Shown here: positions 1 through 8,464 of the stretch, piece after piece
Layout: every line of letters begins with the position of its first letter
Position numbering within the stretch: position 1 is the stretch's first letter
Source of the DNA: Actinomycetales bacterium
GTDB lineage: Bacteria; Actinomycetota; Actinomycetes; Actinomycetales; Dermatophilaceae
NCBI GenBank assembly: GCA_016710645.1
Contig: JADJVI010000042.1
Coordinates: forward strand, 1-42,688
DNA: 42,688 nucleotides
Reading direction: 5' to 3'
Notes under the pieces: generated by a model
The model's input: only the letters and a program-made list of their open reading frames with translations
Databases searched by the model: none
Told to the model about the DNA's origin: nothing
Translations under genes and position numbers: made by a program

Positions 1-59
1 CAGGGCAGGTCGGTACGGAGCGCTGTCGACTGGGCCTGGGAGATAGCACCTGGCGGCGG

Positions 60-1010
60 GTGGATGAGTCCCGGTCTTTTCACCGCCACAGACTCCGGGC
101 AGAGATCGAAGAGGTCAGCCCGCCGAGATTGTTCGGAACGTGGACTCGCCGGGCAAGGTTTTGCCGGCTACACGGGCCAGATAGGCACCAGACACCCAGA
201 TTCAGCTCGGCGACTTCCTGTCCTCCCCATGAAGACGACTCGAGATCGCGTCATCGAGTGACCGGCGGCTACCAGTACCTTTCGGATCAGGAGGATCCCA
301 ACCGTCGCCATGTCGTCGCGGTCGACCGGCAGAACCGCGTCCCCGAGCGTAAACAAGGCGTGACACCTGCCCTACACGCTGGGGAGTGCCATCTCAACTT
401 CCTTCCCCAGTCGCAACAACGCTGTCGCCCGGCCCGAGCACCTGCTGGTTCACGGCGAGGACCCGGGTGCGCTGGGAGCAGGGACTGCACCTTCGACTCC
501 GACTCAGCACCCCGAGGACGTCGTCGACGACCCGGAGTCCAAGCCGAACGTGGCCGAGGTCGCGGCTGACCAGATCACCACTGGATCGGGAGGAGTTCTG
601 GTCATGGTTTCGCCCACCTGGTGGCCGAGTTGCTCCGGGCCGAGGGCTTGGAAGTGGATGAGGCTCCGCCCGGGGCCGATGGTGGGATCGACATCACCGC
701 GGGTCGAGGATTGCTCGGGCTTGAATCGCCGAAGGTGATCGTGCAGGTCAAGACCGGGCAGATCGGCTCCGGAGGTCGTTGCTCAGCTCAACGGCCTCGT
801 GAGCACGCATGGAGCCGACTACGGCCTCTGGCCACCTGACAGGCCTGAGCAAGCCGGCGAGGGACGCGGTGAAGCACCAGAGGTTCCGTGAAAGTTTGGG
901 ACTCGACGGACGTCATTGATGCTCTGCAGCGGAACTACGAGCGTCTGCCGGAGGACATCCGCGCGAGGGTCCCACTCCAGCGGGTGGATGCTCCGCGACG
1001 AGAGCCGATC
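60..1010 (+). pseudogene. Mrr-type restriction endonuclease remnant, frameshifted
   Basis: No single frame is open, but one protein can be followed by switching frames. Around 258-360 the segment VTGGYQYLSDQEDPNRRHVV resembles the N-terminal domain found ahead of Mrr catalytic domains. A second frame carries HLLVHGEDPG at about 440-475. A third (about 615-765) gives VAELLRAEGLEVDEAPPGAD followed by GGIDI and VIVQVKTGQ, matching the D...QxK core of the Mrr fold. A fourth gives VVAQLNGLVSTHGADYGLW (about 775-832), and a last one VWDSTDVIDALQRNYERLP with RARVPLQRV (about 890-985). Mrr-family enzymes cleave modified DNA. At least four indels break the gene, so no active enzyme is expected. The family call rests on recognising these motifs; the exact ends are uncertain. 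Confidence 0.72.
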
Positions 1011-1014
1011 ACCC

Positions 1015-1797
1015 GATCTGATGTCCTGCCGTGGCCCATCACGATCTCGATTGGGGCGTGATCACTGGCGTCGTGGACTCGACGGGCCTCGCAGGACCCG
1101 CCACGAGGTAACCAGCGATTCCGTCTTGGCGTCTGCAAACACGTGGTCGAGCTGGAAGGGACGTCGTCCTCGCGGAAGAAGGTCTGCACCTCATCTGCCC
1201 AGTGGCGAGGCCTCGTGTCGACGTAGCCCTGGTCGGCGAGATTGGAGAAGAGCCGAGCGTTCTCCTGAGAGCGAGGAGAGTCGAACAGCAGTGCGCTATT
1301 GAGGTCCCCTCCGCACAGGAAAGGCGACCCCGACAGAATGGGTCGCAACTGTGCGCGGCAGCCTCGACCTCCCAGATCTCGGTCTCGTTGCAGCGAGGAT
1401 GCCGTCAGTTGACGGCATCGCGTCATACCAAGGGGTGGTACTTCTCCCGATCTCGTAGATGCCCATTGCGTCCGAGTGAATGCTGACCAACCAAGGAGTG
1501 TTGAGTCCACCGGCTCGGCGACCGCGACAGCGCCGCCAATCCGTTGAGCCAGGGCTGGTCGGCACTGGGAGTCCAGGCTCGATACCCACCCTCGCGCACG
1601 AGAACGGCACACCCGTGCTTCTTGTACTTGCCCTTGAAGATGACGGAACCCCAGCTCGACAGGTGCTCCTCGTGGGGACGACCTCCTGAACAAGCGCGAC
1701 GTCTGGTATCCTGCTCGTTGAGCCACCGCCACGCCCGTTCGTGGCGTTCACGGTTATAGCCGTAAGCAGCGGCCATGTTCCAGCAGATGAGCTTCAC
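1015..1797 (-). pseudogene. Endonuclease/exonuclease/phosphatase (EEP) family remnant, frameshifted
   Basis: Read from a GTG at 1797, the opening VKLICWNMAAAYGYNRERHE has the strand-Asn motif (CWNM) of EEP proteins. After a frameshift comes PDVALVQEVVP, the metal-binding Glu motif. Further pieces read SWGSVIFKGKYKKHGCAVLV, then WLVSIHSDAMGIYEIG, then FLCGGDLNSALLFDSP (the GDxN active-site motif) and finally ASDHAPIEI (the terminal SDH motif). All signature motifs of a metal-dependent phosphoesterase are therefore present, in order, in three frames. Broken by at least three indels, it is a pseudogene converging on the Mrr remnant. A DNase or phosphatase role is known for the family; the substrate cannot be told. 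Confidence 0.7.
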
Positions 1798-1889
1798 GTC
1801 GTCAGGGTACGAGAGTCCCGAATGCTTGCGACGGTCAGTGATCCGCCAAGCTGGGACCGTCGCTTTCGGATGACGAAGGAGGACTTGCC

Positions 1890-2036
1890 ATGACACCAAG
1901 ACCCGTCGTCAGTTCGAAACCCCGCCCGTGCCGCCGAGCGCACCGGGACTCCAGCACGAGGACCCTGCGCCGTCGCATCGCCGCCGGAGACCTCGTCGCC
2001 TTACCGGAACGGCGACCGCGCGTCATCCGTCCCTGA
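1890..2036 (+). CDS. Small basic protein of unknown function (48 aa)
   Basis: An ATG at 1890 follows a strong Shine-Dalgarno AAGGAGG (1876-1882) by 7 nt and opens a 48-residue frame ending in TGA at 2034-2036. The product is rich in Arg and Pro, ends PRVIRP, and has no membrane segment. It lies in the gap between the divergent EEP remnant and the NYN remnant. I do not recognise the family. It may be an intact small gene or the start of a longer gene truncated by a frameshift, as its neighbours are. The ribosome binding site is the main evidence. Confidence 0.4.
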   Translation: MTPRPVVSSKPRPCRRAHRDSSTRTLRRRIAAGDLVALPERRPRVIRP

Positions 2037-2045
2037 CCCGGATGA

Positions 2046-2156
2046 CGTCGACTGGTTGATGATCCGCATACCCACGGCTGGATGATGCGCTTACGGCACG
2101 GTGTGTGATGTCGCGTCCGGCCAGCCATGTCACTGCGAGTTGGGATAGTCTCACTC
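2046..2156 (+). promoter_or_regulatory. Upstream region of the NYN gene with a possible -10 box
   Basis: TAGTCT at 2146-2151 ends 5 nt before the NYN gene's ATG at 2157, close to the TANNNT-N6-start layout of leaderless genes elsewhere in this window. I see no convincing -35 box. Nothing else is evident between 2037 and 2156. Confidence 0.3.
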
Positions 2157-2881
2157 ATGCGCGTGGGGATCTACATCGATGGCTACAACCTTCTATTACG
2201 GCGGCCGAGGCATCTGCGGCCGCGGTGTCGCCGGATGGCGGTGGCTCGACCCAGCGCAATGCTGGAGGCCGTCATCGCCGCGCAGTCGCCATGGTCGGCA
2301 GTGGTCGGCAGTCGTGGTGTTCTGCACAGCGAGGATCCGCGGTCGACAACGTCAGCAGCCAACGCGACCAGGACAATTTATCTGAGAGCGTTGGTCCAAC
2401 ACGGTGCCGTGGACGATCGAGTACGGGGAACTACGTGGCACGGACAGCCACGGCCCCGCTGGCCACAGCCGACCGCCGCGGCTGACCCGTCCTCACGGAG
2501 GCGAACTGGCCCCTCATGGTTCGAGACGCCCAAGGGTCCGACGTTGCCCATGCGACCTTCATGGCCCCGTCGCGCGGCGTGAAGAGAAGGGCAGCGACGT
2601 CAACGTCGCAAGCCACATGCTCGTGACGTCCTGGGCGGCGCCGTGGACGCTGCCGTCGTCGTGAGCAATGACAGTGACCTGAAGATGCCTGCTGACGTTG
2701 TCCGACAGCACGTGCCGCTCGGACTGATCAACCCGACCATGGGCTATCCGCGGGGGCTCTGAACGCTGACTCCACGACCGGGTCGGCGGCCACTCGGTGG
2801 TACCAACTCACGGCCGCAGACTTCACGAGACATCAGATGCCTACCATCGTCGGTCGGCTCAGCAGACCTGTCGGCTGGTAA
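2157..2881 (+). pseudogene. NYN-domain (PIN-like) nuclease remnant, frameshifted
   Basis: The start MRVGIYIDGYNL (from ATG 2157) is the first catalytic Asp motif of NYN/LabA-type RNases. In other frames one can follow GGRGICGRGVAGWRWLDPAQ (about 2200-2262), VARREEKGSDVNVASHML (about 2570-2623) and AAVVVSNDSDLKMPADVV (about 2650-2703), which supplies the second and third acidic motifs. The end reads PLGLINPTMGYP, then WYQLTAADF and PTIVGRLSRPVGW before TAA (2879-2881). The product would have been about 240 aa. Several single-base indels destroy it. NYN proteins are PIN-fold ribonucleases, some in defence islands; that context fits the other nuclease remnants here. Confidence 0.75.
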
Positions 2882-2890
2882 CACGAAAAA

Positions 2891-2911
2891 CCCGGCCCCT
2901 GAGGGGCCGGG
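2891..2911. terminator. Hairpin terminator after the NYN remnant
   Basis: A 9-bp GC-rich stem CCCGGCCCC / GGGGCCGGG with a 3-nt loop begins 10 bp after the NYN stop. An A5 run precedes it, so the minus strand reads hairpin followed by T5, an intrinsic terminator; it could also stop plus-strand transcription. Confidence 0.6.
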
Positions 2912-2995
2912 CGGTATGGGGTAACCGTACACCCCGCGCGCGCCGCCCGCGGCCGCTTGCCCCTTTACGATCGGTGGCGAAGACCCCGGAACGAT

Positions 2996-3095
2996 CCCCG
3001 GCGGAAGCCACATCGCCGGGGTTTGTCATCAGGGGCGCTAGGGCTCACAGTGGCACGCCACGCGTAGCGCCCGAAGGGCTGTGAGCCTAGCGCCC
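2996..3095. repeat. Two inverted repeats at the 3' end of the integrase remnant
   Basis: The first hairpin, CCCCGGCG / CGCCGGGG (about 2996-3021), is followed by TTTG on the plus strand. The second has arms GGGCGCTAGGGCTCACAG (3033-3050) and CTGTGAGCCTAGCGCCC (3079-3095), complementary apart from one bulged base, and overlaps the integrase stop codon (3087-3089). These probably act as transcription terminators at the element boundary. The word GGGCTCACAG resembles the stem of the hairpin at 41312-41384, which may be coincidence. Confidence 0.45.
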
Positions 3096-4024
3096 ACGAC
3101 CTTCACGCTGCTTCGCCCACTTCTTGGCAGCCTTGGACATCCGGGCCGCGATCTCGGCGTCCCTCCCCCGTGCAACGTGTTGGTAGCGCAACGCCATCTG
3201 CGGAGTGGAGTGCCCGATCCTCGCCATGAGTTCGGCAAGAGTCGCGCCCGACTGTGCCGCGAGAACGGCTCCGGTGTGCCTCAGGTCGCGCACGCGCAGG
3301 TCGGGGCGGCCAGCGGCCAACCGGGCCTTCCAACCAGTGTCGTCGCAGCGTGTCCTTGTGCACCTGCACATCGGGATCTTTGACGGACGGGAAGAGCAGC
3401 GCTTCGCGACCGAGCGCGACATGCTCCTGAGATGCTGCTCGAGGATCGGCAACAGGTGTGGAGGCACCGCGATGTCCCGGACCCCGCGATGTTCTTCGGT
3501 GATCGACCGGACGCGCTTGGCCGAACCAGCGCCGCGCACTCGACAGGGGTTCGAGGCGAGGATCTCGTCGGTGACCGCTGTCGACAGAATCGAGCGCAAC
3601 AGGCTGTAGGTGTGCGCCCGCTGGGTCGGTCGGCTCGAATCCAAGCCGCTGTGCCACGTCCTCACCACTTGCGGGTGATATCCGAAGCGACACCTCCCCG
3701 AAGGCGGGCAGGATGAACCGATCGAGGAGTCGCCGATACAGCGCCCTGGTCCGCGGCTTGAGCTCCCCTGCTCGAGCCACGCCCGGCATACGGCCCGAAC
3801 ATCTCGGTCGACCGCACGACCCTCGCCCGCCGCGACTTGCTCGGCGACCACTCGTCGTTCTGCATGAGTCGGCGTTCTGAAGCGAGCCACGCCTCTGCGT
3901 CGACCTTGGCATCAAAGGTCGACGGAGCTCGATGGAAGGCCTGGTCGGGCCCCATGTAGTAGGCCTGCCAGCGACCGTTGGCCCGCTTCCGGATCGTCCC
4001 GAAGTCCCGCTTCGCTCGCGTCAT
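3087..4024 (-). pseudogene. Phage-type tyrosine integrase remnant, frameshifted
   Basis: From ATG at 4024 the product starts MTRAKRDFGTIRKRANGRWQ, the arm-binding N-terminus common in actinophage integrases. A second frame carries GELKPRTRALYRRLLDRFIL (core-binding SAM-like domain). The catalytic domain follows, ending with DLRHTGAVLAAQSGATLAEL and then RIGHSTPQMALRYQHVA, which contains the H-x-x-R motif, the second His and the nucleophilic Tyr. The frame changes at least three times, so the enzyme is inactive. It transcribes away from the tRNA-Pro remnant at about 4180-4212, the usual arrangement for an integrase next to its att site. It contains the only copy of the GTATGCCG octamer left of 8.2 kb (3784-3791). 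Confidence 0.82.
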
Positions 4025-4177
4025 CGCGTGACACCAGCGGACAGATGAAGACATAACTGGGGCATAACTAGGAACACTTCGTGTCCGCTTGTGCCCTGTC
4101 CTCTCACGCGCTAGATTCTAGATCACCGCAGGTCAGATGCCTACGGTGCAGGTCAAAGCACTGCAGCCAAATAGGCG

Positions 4178-4212
4178 CGTGAACAGTTCAAATCCTGTCA
4201 CCCCGACTGTTG
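4178..4212 (+). other. Truncated tRNA-Pro 3' end, candidate att site
   Basis: The sequence from about 4184 contains a T-loop (GTTCAAATC, 4186-4194) and the acceptor 3' strand CTGTCACCCCGACTGTTG (4195-4212), matching the 3' end of actinobacterial tRNA-Pro genes. No matching 5' acceptor strand is present upstream, so this is not a functional tRNA but an attachment-site remnant, next to the integrase. The last 18 bp recur exactly at 7162-7179. Confidence 0.65.
4195..4212 (+). repeat. 18-bp direct repeat, left copy
   Basis: CTGTCACCCCGACTGTTG occurs here and at 7162-7179. The two copies bracket the IS481 and IS1380 remnants. Being tRNA-derived and 18 bp long, the repeat is better explained as an att duplication than as a transposon target duplication. 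Confidence 0.8.
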
Positions 4213-4213
4213 T

Positions 4214-4252
4214 GATGTCCCGCGACACCGTTGACAGGTGTCGCGGGACATC
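4214..4252. repeat. Perfect 16-bp hairpin next to the left att copy
   Basis: GATGTCCCGCGACACC (4214-4229) and its reverse complement (4237-4252) are separated by 7 nt. It lies 8 bp beyond the 3' end of the IS481-type transposase (4261), so it may be a terminator or the outer end of the insertion sequence. I found no second copy at the other end. Confidence 0.6.
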
Positions 4253-4260
4253 GTTGCATT

Positions 4261-5434
4261 TCAGGTCTTGGTTTGGGGGCCGGGTTTGCGTCCGAGGGGT
4301 TGGTAGTCCTTGGTGGTGTCGAGGGTGAGTTCGCGCAGGAGTTCGCCGGTGTCGGCGTTCACGACGCGGATGTCGCGGTCGGCGATGAGGGCCAGGACTC
4401 GGGTGCCGGCGTGTTCGCGGCCGAGGCCGATGTGGCGTAGTTGGCTATCGTAGCGGATGGTGATCACCTGCCGGTGTCGACGCGGTCGCGTCGGACTCGG
4501 TAGTGGACGTTGATGGCGGGTTTGGCCGGGTGGCTTTGGTTCGGGCGGTGTAGGCCTGGGTGGGGTTCGGCGGCTGAGGGCTCGATGGGGCGGACGGTGT
4601 TGTAGTAGCGCAGGAACCGGTTGAGTTGGCGTTGCAGGGCTGCCAGGTCGGGTGCGGGGGTTGGGCACGGAGCCACTTCTTCACGGTCTGATGGAAGCGT
4701 TCTACTTTGCCTTGGGTCTGTGGATGGTAGGGCCGGGAGTGGTGGAGTCGGACGCCGAGGAGGTCGAGTTCGATCCGAGAGCGACGCGGCCACCGCGGCG
4801 TGGTGTGCCGGTGTAGACAGCGCCGTTGTCGGTCAGGACTGAGCGGGGATGCCGTGGCGGCGGAATGCGGCTCGGAAGTCGGTCAGAAACGTCGGGGCCG
4901 GTCGTGGTGGTCCTGGCTTTGCTGGTGATCGCGAGGCGGGAGTGGTCATCGAGGATGTGGTGGATCTCCACGCTGGTGCCGTCGGCTAGCTGCCAGTGGG
5001 TGAGGTCTGCTTGCCATCGTTCGTTGGGAAGGTCCGCCGCGAAACGTTTCCCCCGCGCCTTTGGGTCGTTTGCGGGGCTGTGGGGTGATCCAACCCGCGC
5101 CGGGTCAGGACCCGCCAGATGGTCGAGGTCGCCGGGAGCCTGTTCACGCCAGAGGTCTGAAGGTGGGAGCGGATGGTTTCAGCGCCGGCATCCAAACCCC
5201 GCTTGGACAACTCTTGGCGCAGCCGGATGATCTGGTCTTCCAGGTCGAGGCTGATCGCACGCGGGTTGGGTGTGGCCTTCGTGACCGCGGCTCGAACGCC
5301 GCCTCGCCCTCGGCTTCGTAGCGTTTCACGAGGGTCTGTACCCAGTAACGGCTGATCCTGTAGTCCCGGGCGACCTCGCTCTTGGAGCGCCTCTCGACCG
5401 TGACTGATGTGATGACGAGCTCCGCGAGCGACAT
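4261..5434 (-). pseudogene. IS481-family transposase, frameshifted
   Basis: The N-terminus from ATG 5434 reads MSLAELVITSVTVERRSKSE and then RISRYWVQTLVKRYEAEGEA, a helix-turn-helix typical of IS481 transposases. Other frames give LDLEDQIIRLRQELSKRGLD, then SVEIHHILDDHSRLAITSKA (the first DDE-type Asp region), HPRSVLTDNGAVYTG (second Asp) and finally RVLALIADRDIRVVNADTGE to the stop at 4261. The intact protein would be about 390 aa. At least four frameshifts disable it. Clear terminal inverted repeats were not found. Confidence 0.82.
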
Positions 5435-5602
5435 GCCGCACCTCCACGCTAGCCTCCGTCTTTCATGAGTCAGCGAGGTCGCTGCCCTGAGGCGGTTGGG
5501 TGAGGGCGGGGACGGCGAACCGGGGTGTGGGCAGGACCGGGTGCCGCGTGGCGCTGCGGTGCGGGTCTCCTGGTGGCTCCGGGTCGAGGGGTGCAGGGAC
5601 GG

Positions 5603-6987
5603 TCAGGCGGCTCGTGGGATGGCGATGATGCGGGCGAAGACAGCGACGATGTCGTGGACCCAGGGCCAGGTCTTGGGGAACCGCAGCCTCCGCCGTCGTG
5701 CGCCGCGGGTGATCCGGGCTGGGACGCAGCAGCCGGTAGCGCAGTGCTTTGGGTTCGCAGTCGGCCAGCCGCTGCGGAGGGCGCGCAGGCGCAGCCAAGC
5801 GATGAGGTCGGCCGCGCACGCGACGGCTCTCAGCCAGGCTTGGTTGACCGCGTACTACCTGGCGGGCAGCCGTCCGCGCCCGGTGTCCTTGGCGTGCCGG
5901 ATCCGGTCTTCGACGCGGGCGTGCGCGGTGGCGGGCTTCGAGGAACTGCAAGGCACCGGGTGGTGGTGTTGGTGGCGAACGCTTGGTAGCGCCATCCGTC
6001 GCTTCTTCGAACAGGGACAGCTGGGCGCCGGGGTGGGGCCGTTCGCGGCGCGCGATCACCCGGCATCCCGTCCGGCCACAACGTCCGGACATGGGCCGGG
6101 AGCAGGCCGGTGATCTCGGCGACGTCAGCCTCCACGCGCGGGTCGCCGTGGGCGTCGATTGCCGGGGACCACACGCCCTTCTTCGGGATCGCGGTGATCG
6201 CGGTGCGGACGTGCTCGGTGACCGCGAACCCAACCGAATACAGCATGGATCGGCCACGGTTGGCGTCCTGAGCGGTCAGCCAGTTCAGCAGTGCGTGCGA
6301 GGCGCCCGCCCCATCGACACGGACCAGCAGCTTGCGGTGCCCGCGGGACTTGGGCCAGCGCAGCGGTCAGGACCTCGATGTGGTCGGCGGCGGTGTTCGC
6401 GCCGGCGTTGCCCGGACGCAGCGCCATGGTGAGCAGCTCAGAGGTGTTGTCGCACCATACGCCGAGCGGGTGGAACCCGAAGGTGTGCTTGAACGTGGCC
6501 GCCGCGTTCTCCTTCTCGGAGTGGGCCACCACGATCGTGGCATCCACATCAAGGACGACCAGGTCCTTCTCAGGATGCGGTCGGCGACCTGCGCCGCCGG
6601 CGGCCCACCGGCCAGGTCCCACACCCGTGCTCTCGTGCGGGCCCGCGCCCTCTGGACCCGGCGCAACCTGGCCGGGGTGAGCTCGTCCAAGGAGCGCCAC
6701 ACCGTAGGCGGTGAGGCAACCGACCCCAACACGGCGTCTTGATGGCGCAGAGTGTCAATGTCGGCGATCGCCTCCCCACCACCGGCGAGCATCGTGGCCA
6801 CATCCACCAGCACCTGTCCGCGGTCATGCCCCGGCACGAAACCACGACGCGTCAGGGCGCTGGAGAACTCGCCGGTCAGGCCGACCCGATCCGCCAGCAG
6901 CCGCACCGCCAAACCCCCAGCGTGGGCGACCACGCCGACACCATCACCAGAGACCGACAGGCCCGCAGCCCACGCTGTACTCTTCAC
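5603..6987 (-). pseudogene. IS1380-family transposase, frameshifted
   Basis: From about 6987 the protein opens with GGLAVRLLADRVGLTGEFSS and RGFVPGHDRGQVLVDVATML. After a frameshift it gives DLVVLDVDATIVVAHSEKEN, then FKHTFGFHPLGVWCDNTSEL and LTMALRPGNAGANTAADHIE, the conserved DDE core of IS1380 transposases. Later frames give YSVGFAVTEHVRTAITAIPK, and the C-terminus PWPWVHDIVAVFARIIAIPR ends with AA and a TGA at 5605-5603. The family length is about 460 aa. Several indels split it. It lies head-to-tail with the IS481 remnant. Confidence 0.82.
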
Positions 6988-7007
6988 CTACCAAGTGCCT
7001 TCCCGTA

Positions 7008-7180
7008 CCGTTCCTTGTGACGTCGCAATCACAAGTATTCCGTTACAGGACAGGCACTTTGGTACATCCAGGGAGCGTGTCACCCCCGCACCCATGAAGG
7101 ACCGAGGCTAGGTGCCAACCATGTCTCCGGACAGATGCCAACTATGTCAAGAACTCCGACACTGTCACCCCGACTGTTGG
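7008..7180. other. Right flank of the IS region with a short direct repeat
   Basis: No gene is visible between the IS1380 start and the HNH gene (7008-7352). The stretch holds a direct repeat TGCCAACCATGTC (7113-7125) / TGCCAACTATGTC (7136-7148), which may be an insertion-sequence end, and the right copy of the 18-bp att repeat at 7162-7179. Confidence 0.4.
7162..7179 (+). repeat. 18-bp direct repeat, right copy (att candidate)
   Basis: Exact copy of CTGTCACCCCGACTGTTG from 4195-4212. Here it lacks the preceding T-arm sequence, so only the tRNA acceptor end is duplicated. Confidence 0.8.
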
Positions 7181-7181
7181 A

Positions 7182-7229
7182 AATCTGGGCCCTCACCTGC
7201 GGAAACGCGATCAGGGCCCTTCAGATTCA
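7182..7229. terminator. Inverted repeat downstream of the right att copy
   Basis: GGGCCCT and AGGGCCC arms, with partial complementarity of flanking AATCT and AGATT, form a hairpin just after the tRNA-derived repeat. This would suit a terminator for a tRNA-Pro gene formerly located here. No long T-run follows. Confidence 0.35.
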
Positions 7230-7352
7230 CTGAGCCCTTGGATAACCTACAAGGCAGATAGCGTTGGCAGCCAATGACCCTAACTGCACTTGATTCAGCC
7301 ACGTCATCAGCGCAACCATTGACGTCGCCAAAACGCAAGGGACGGAACCCAC

Positions 7353-8105
7353 GTGACCATCAGGGCGGCGCGAGTCGCGCGAACTCCTGACCAACAGGCA
7401 ACCGAGGTCGAACGGGTCATTGCGCTGTCACGCCGGGACGCCTCCCTGATCCGCTGTGACGGAACACACGTTGAACTCCGTGAGTATCGGGACGGCCAAT
7501 CGGAGAGCGGCTGGCGATGTGCCTCACTGCCCGAGCCCGGAGATCTCTTGCTCTCTACCATCGGCTCTGGCAAGGCCAGAATGATCATCAGCCTCTGTCT
7601 CGTGGAGAATGTAACAGCCGAGGGAACGGCCCTCTGGAATTGGGCCACCGATGTTTCGATCCTGCCCGCACTCTCTTGGAATGCGGTCGTCAGCGACCAC
7701 GAATCAGGACGAGCATGGTCCGCAGTCAGCGGTAGGGACAAGGAGCGCGTGCAGGAATCGCTTGTGTCTGAGCTGAGAGCTCAGTCTGATCTGTCTGTCG
7801 AGGAGGGCCAACGCCAGATCAGGAATTGTCGCAATCGATCCAGGCTAAACAGACAGAAGATGCTGGATCGTTCGGACGGTCGATGCCAAGCGTGCGGCCT
7901 CGACCTGCGTGAACTCTTCGGTGCAAGAGGCGACCGAGGCCTAGATGTCCACCACGTTGTTCCACTATGCAAGCGCGGTGACGGAGTGGTTCGTACCCGA
8001 ATGGCCGATCTAATCGTGCTTTGCGCGGTCTGTCACCGTCTTCTTCATGCTGATCCTGACCTGAGTCTGGATCGGCTTAAGGCAGGCTGGCGGTCCTCGC
8101 TCTAG
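7353..8105 (+). CDS. HNH endonuclease-domain protein
   Basis: An intact 250-aa frame. The C-terminal third is a zinc-type HNH nuclease domain: CxxC at C178/C181 (CQACGLDL), the catalytic DVHHVVPL block around H200/H201, and CAVCH at C224/C227/H228. The first 170 residues match no domain I recognise. The start is taken as GTG 7353, with a weak AAGGGA about 12 nt upstream. Base composition appears lower in GC than the genes to the right and it carries no GTATGCCG octamer, which suggests transfer with the island. HNH proteins cut DNA; the specific role (restriction, phage, toxin) is not visible. It is the only intact sizeable gene left of 8.1 kb. Confidence 0.8.
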   Translation: MTIRAARVARTPDQQATEVERVIALSRRDASLIRCDGTHVELREYRDGQSESGWRCASLPEPGDLLLSTIGSGKARMIISLCLVENVTAEGTALWNWATDVSILPALSWNAVVSDHESGRAWSAVSGRDKERVQESLVSELRAQSDLSVEEGQRQIRNCRNRSRLNRQKMLDRSDGRCQACGLDLRELFGARGDRGLDVHHVVPLCKRGDGVVRTRMADLIVLCAVCHRLLHADPDLSLDRLKAGWRSSL

Positions 8106-8150
8106 GCTATTCGTCGTTTGCACTTTCCATGGTGAGCCGCTAACGAGCTG

Positions 8151-8447
8151 GTGTGCGTGATTCCCATACTTTTCGATCCGCGAGCCGCCCGCTGGGAGGT
8201 CACTGACCCCGCCTATCGGGTCTACTTCTGGCTGGTTCCTCCCGCACCCCACATGTCGGTATGCCGGGAATACCGCCTGACGGGCGCACCAGACGTCAAC
8301 CACGTCCTGGCCTGGGGGTCTTCACACGCTCAGACCGGCGAGGTCGCAGTGGTCTACGTCGAACACCGTGATCCCGAGGGTGGGCTGGGCTTGATCCGAC
8401 TCTCCGGTGAGGACCCGCAGTCAGGAGCACACCTCATCGCCAAGTGA
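8151..8447 (+). CDS. Hypothetical protein (98 aa)
   Basis: A soluble frame of 98 codons starting at GTG 8151 (a GTG at 8157 is also possible). The product reads FDPRAARWEVTDPAYRVYFW near the start, with no cysteine pair, membrane segment or recognisable domain. It has the leftmost octamer copy (8259-8266) outside the integrase remnant, so it probably belongs to the resident chromosome. It converges with the DUF2231 gene at 8465. Function unknown. Confidence 0.5.
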   Translation: MCVIPILFDPRAARWEVTDPAYRVYFWLVPPAPHMSVCREYRLTGAPDVNHVLAWGSSHAQTGEVAVVYVEHRDPEGGLGLIRLSGEDPQSGAHLIAK

Positions 8448-8464
8448 CAGAGAGTGCCGGGCTG

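Noticed and set aside
2912..3032. A riboswitch or small RNA in the GC-rich gap after the NYN remnant
   Set aside because: Only terminator-like hairpins are visible; no known riboswitch core was recognised.
4120..4212. A complete tRNA-Pro gene
   Set aside because: Only the T-loop and 3' acceptor strand are recognisable; the 5' acceptor strand, D-arm and anticodon arm are missing and the T-stem has a mismatch.
4195..7179. The 18-bp direct repeats as a transposon target-site duplication
   Set aside because: They are too long for IS481 or IS1380, correspond to a tRNA 3' end, and bracket two different insertion sequences.
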